64,000 bases of DNA from Streptomyces sp. GESEQ-4 (GTDB lineage Bacteria; Actinomycetota; Actinomycetes; Streptomycetales; Streptomycetaceae), in the NCBI RefSeq assembly GCF_017948455.1, contig NZ_JAFFSU010000004.1, forward strand, positions 62,001-126,000. The letters run 5' to 3'. This document shows, one piece after another, positions 63,255-64,000 of the stretch. The translations under genes and the position numbers were made by a program. Below the pieces are notes generated by a model. The model was not told the origin of the DNA and searched no databases. It worked only from the letters and a program-made list of their open reading frames with translations. Each line of letters opens with the position of its first letter. Position 1 is the first letter of the stretch.

Positions 63255-64000
63255 GTGTCCGGAGAGCTCCTTCCCGGTCCGGCGCCCGAACACCCCGTCC
63301 CCTTCCGGCAGTTCGTGGTGAAGGTCCACGGACGCTGCAACCTCGCCTGCCGGTACTGCTACCTCTACGCGGGCCCGGACCACAGCTGGCGCACCCGGTC
63401 CGCCGCCGCCTCCCCCGAGGTGCTGGACCGCGCCGCGTCCCGTATCGCGGAGCACGCGCGCACCCACGACCTGGCCGCCCTCTCCCTGGTCCTGCACGGC
63501 GGAGAGCCGCTGCTGGCGGGCGCGGCCACGCTCGGCCGGTTCACCACCGAGGTCCGCGACCGGGTCCCGGCCGGGTGCACGGTCCGGGCCACCGTCCAGA
63601 CCAACGCCACCCTGCTGACCGAGCACCGGCTGGCCGTCCTGGCCCGGCACCGCGTCAGCGTCGGCATCAGCCTCGACGGTGGCCTCGCCGCGCACAACGC
63701 ACGGCGTGTCGACCACGCGGGGCGCCCGTCCTGGCCCGCCGCCGCACGCGGGGCGCGTCTGGTCGCCGAGCGCTTCCCGCGGTCGTACGCCGGAATCCTT
63801 GCGGTCGTCGACCCCACCCAGGACCCCGTGGAGACCTACGAATCGCTCCTCGTCCTGCGTCCACCGGCCGTGGATCTGCTGCTGCCGCACGGGAACTGGT
63901 CGGCTCCGCCACCTCACTGGGACCGCACGGGGACGGTGTACGGCGACTGGCTGTGCGCCGTCTTCGACCGCTGGTGGCAAGCCGGGCGGCGGGAAACACG
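63255..64000 (+). CDS. FxsB-type radical SAM/SPASM peptide maturase (partial, 3' cut)
   Basis: The first 248 residues of a radical SAM enzyme lie in the window. The [4Fe-4S] motif CNLACRYCYLY (CxxxCxxC) is near residue 30; LVLHGGEPLL (the GGE motif for SAM) and TVQTNATLL follow, with VSVGISLDGG. This is the layout of SPASM-type peptide maturases such as FxsB; the C-terminal SPASM part is beyond the window. It starts at GTG 63255 (VSGELLPGPAPEHPVPFRQF) behind GGGGGTG. It should modify the WGWNNSF peptide encoded just upstream. Confidence 0.9.
   Translation, partial: MSGELLPGPAPEHPVPFRQFVVKVHGRCNLACRYCYLYAGPDHSWRTRSAAASPEVLDRAASRIAEHARTHDLAALSLVLHGGEPLLAGAATLGRFTTEVRDRVPAGCTVRATVQTNATLLTEHRLAVLARHRVSVGISLDGGLAAHNARRVDHAGRPSWPAAARGARLVAERFPRSYAGILAVVDPTQDPVETYESLLVLRPPAVDLLLPHGNWSAPPPHWDRTGTVYGDWLCAVFDRWWQAGRRET

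Overview
This window is a piece of a Streptomyces chromosome. The coding sequence is very GC-rich, GTG and TTG starts are common, many genes overlap by 4 bp (GTGA or ATGA), and the content and order match the part of the S. coelicolor chromosome that carries nrdAB, das, wblE, sigH, eshA and sodN (recalled synteny, roughly SCO5225 to SCO5264). No tRNA, rRNA, CRISPR array, insertion sequence or prophage was seen.

Layout. 1-3100: class Ia ribonucleotide reductase (nrdB partial, nrdA) under a cobalamin riboswitch and paired NrdR boxes. 3101-8910: GNAT, secreted CHAP protein, and a 1318-residue HTH/STAND-NTPase/WD40 membrane protein. 8930-13261: carboxylate transport (SSS symporter with DUF3311 partner, CstA-type pyruvate/peptide carrier with YbdD partner). 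13475-20147: the DasR regulon core (dasR, dasABC chitobiose importer, GH3 hexosaminidase, nagB) with several dre operators. 20269-27972: SDR/TetR pair, PdtaS-like histidine kinase behind an orphan dre, WblE, lipid kinase, SigH with its anti-sigma factor, UBP zinc-finger protein. 28031-31346: CPA1 antiporter, PLP enzyme, amidase. 31557-34211: a Family 2B encapsulin shell (EshA type, with an internal cyclic-nucleotide-binding-like domain) followed by a polyprenyl diphosphate synthase that is the probable cargo. 34569-39836: small enzymes and regulators including an ECF42-type sigma factor with its DGPF/YCII partner. 39983-42299: phosphate permease plus PPK2. 42358-43012: a broken methyltransferase gene. 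43127-44635: nickel superoxide dismutase, its maturation protease and a CGNR regulator. 45577-48297: polar amino-acid ABC importer. 48857-51274: malic enzyme and quinone-oxidoreductase-like dehydrogenase. 51395-54405: a leaderless autoregulated HTH/Clp-N operon and a PadR/DUF4097 operon.

55836 to the right end: a compact co-directional array. A Trypco1 (CU044_2847) protein, a trypsin-like protease with a VMAP-C-like tail, a MoxR-type AAA+ ATPase and a vWA/TPR protein (SAV_2336 type) together look like a ternary VMAP-type NTP-dependent conflict/defence system. It is followed immediately by a 59-residue FxsA-like RiPP precursor ending in WGWNNSF and by a radical SAM maturase of the FxsB type, cut by the window edge. 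The precursor's last seven residues follow the same W-x-W-x-x-S-F pattern as the darobactin core (WNWSKSF). This coupling of a proteolytic conflict module to a cyclophane peptide is the most unusual part of the window; the encapsulin locus is second.
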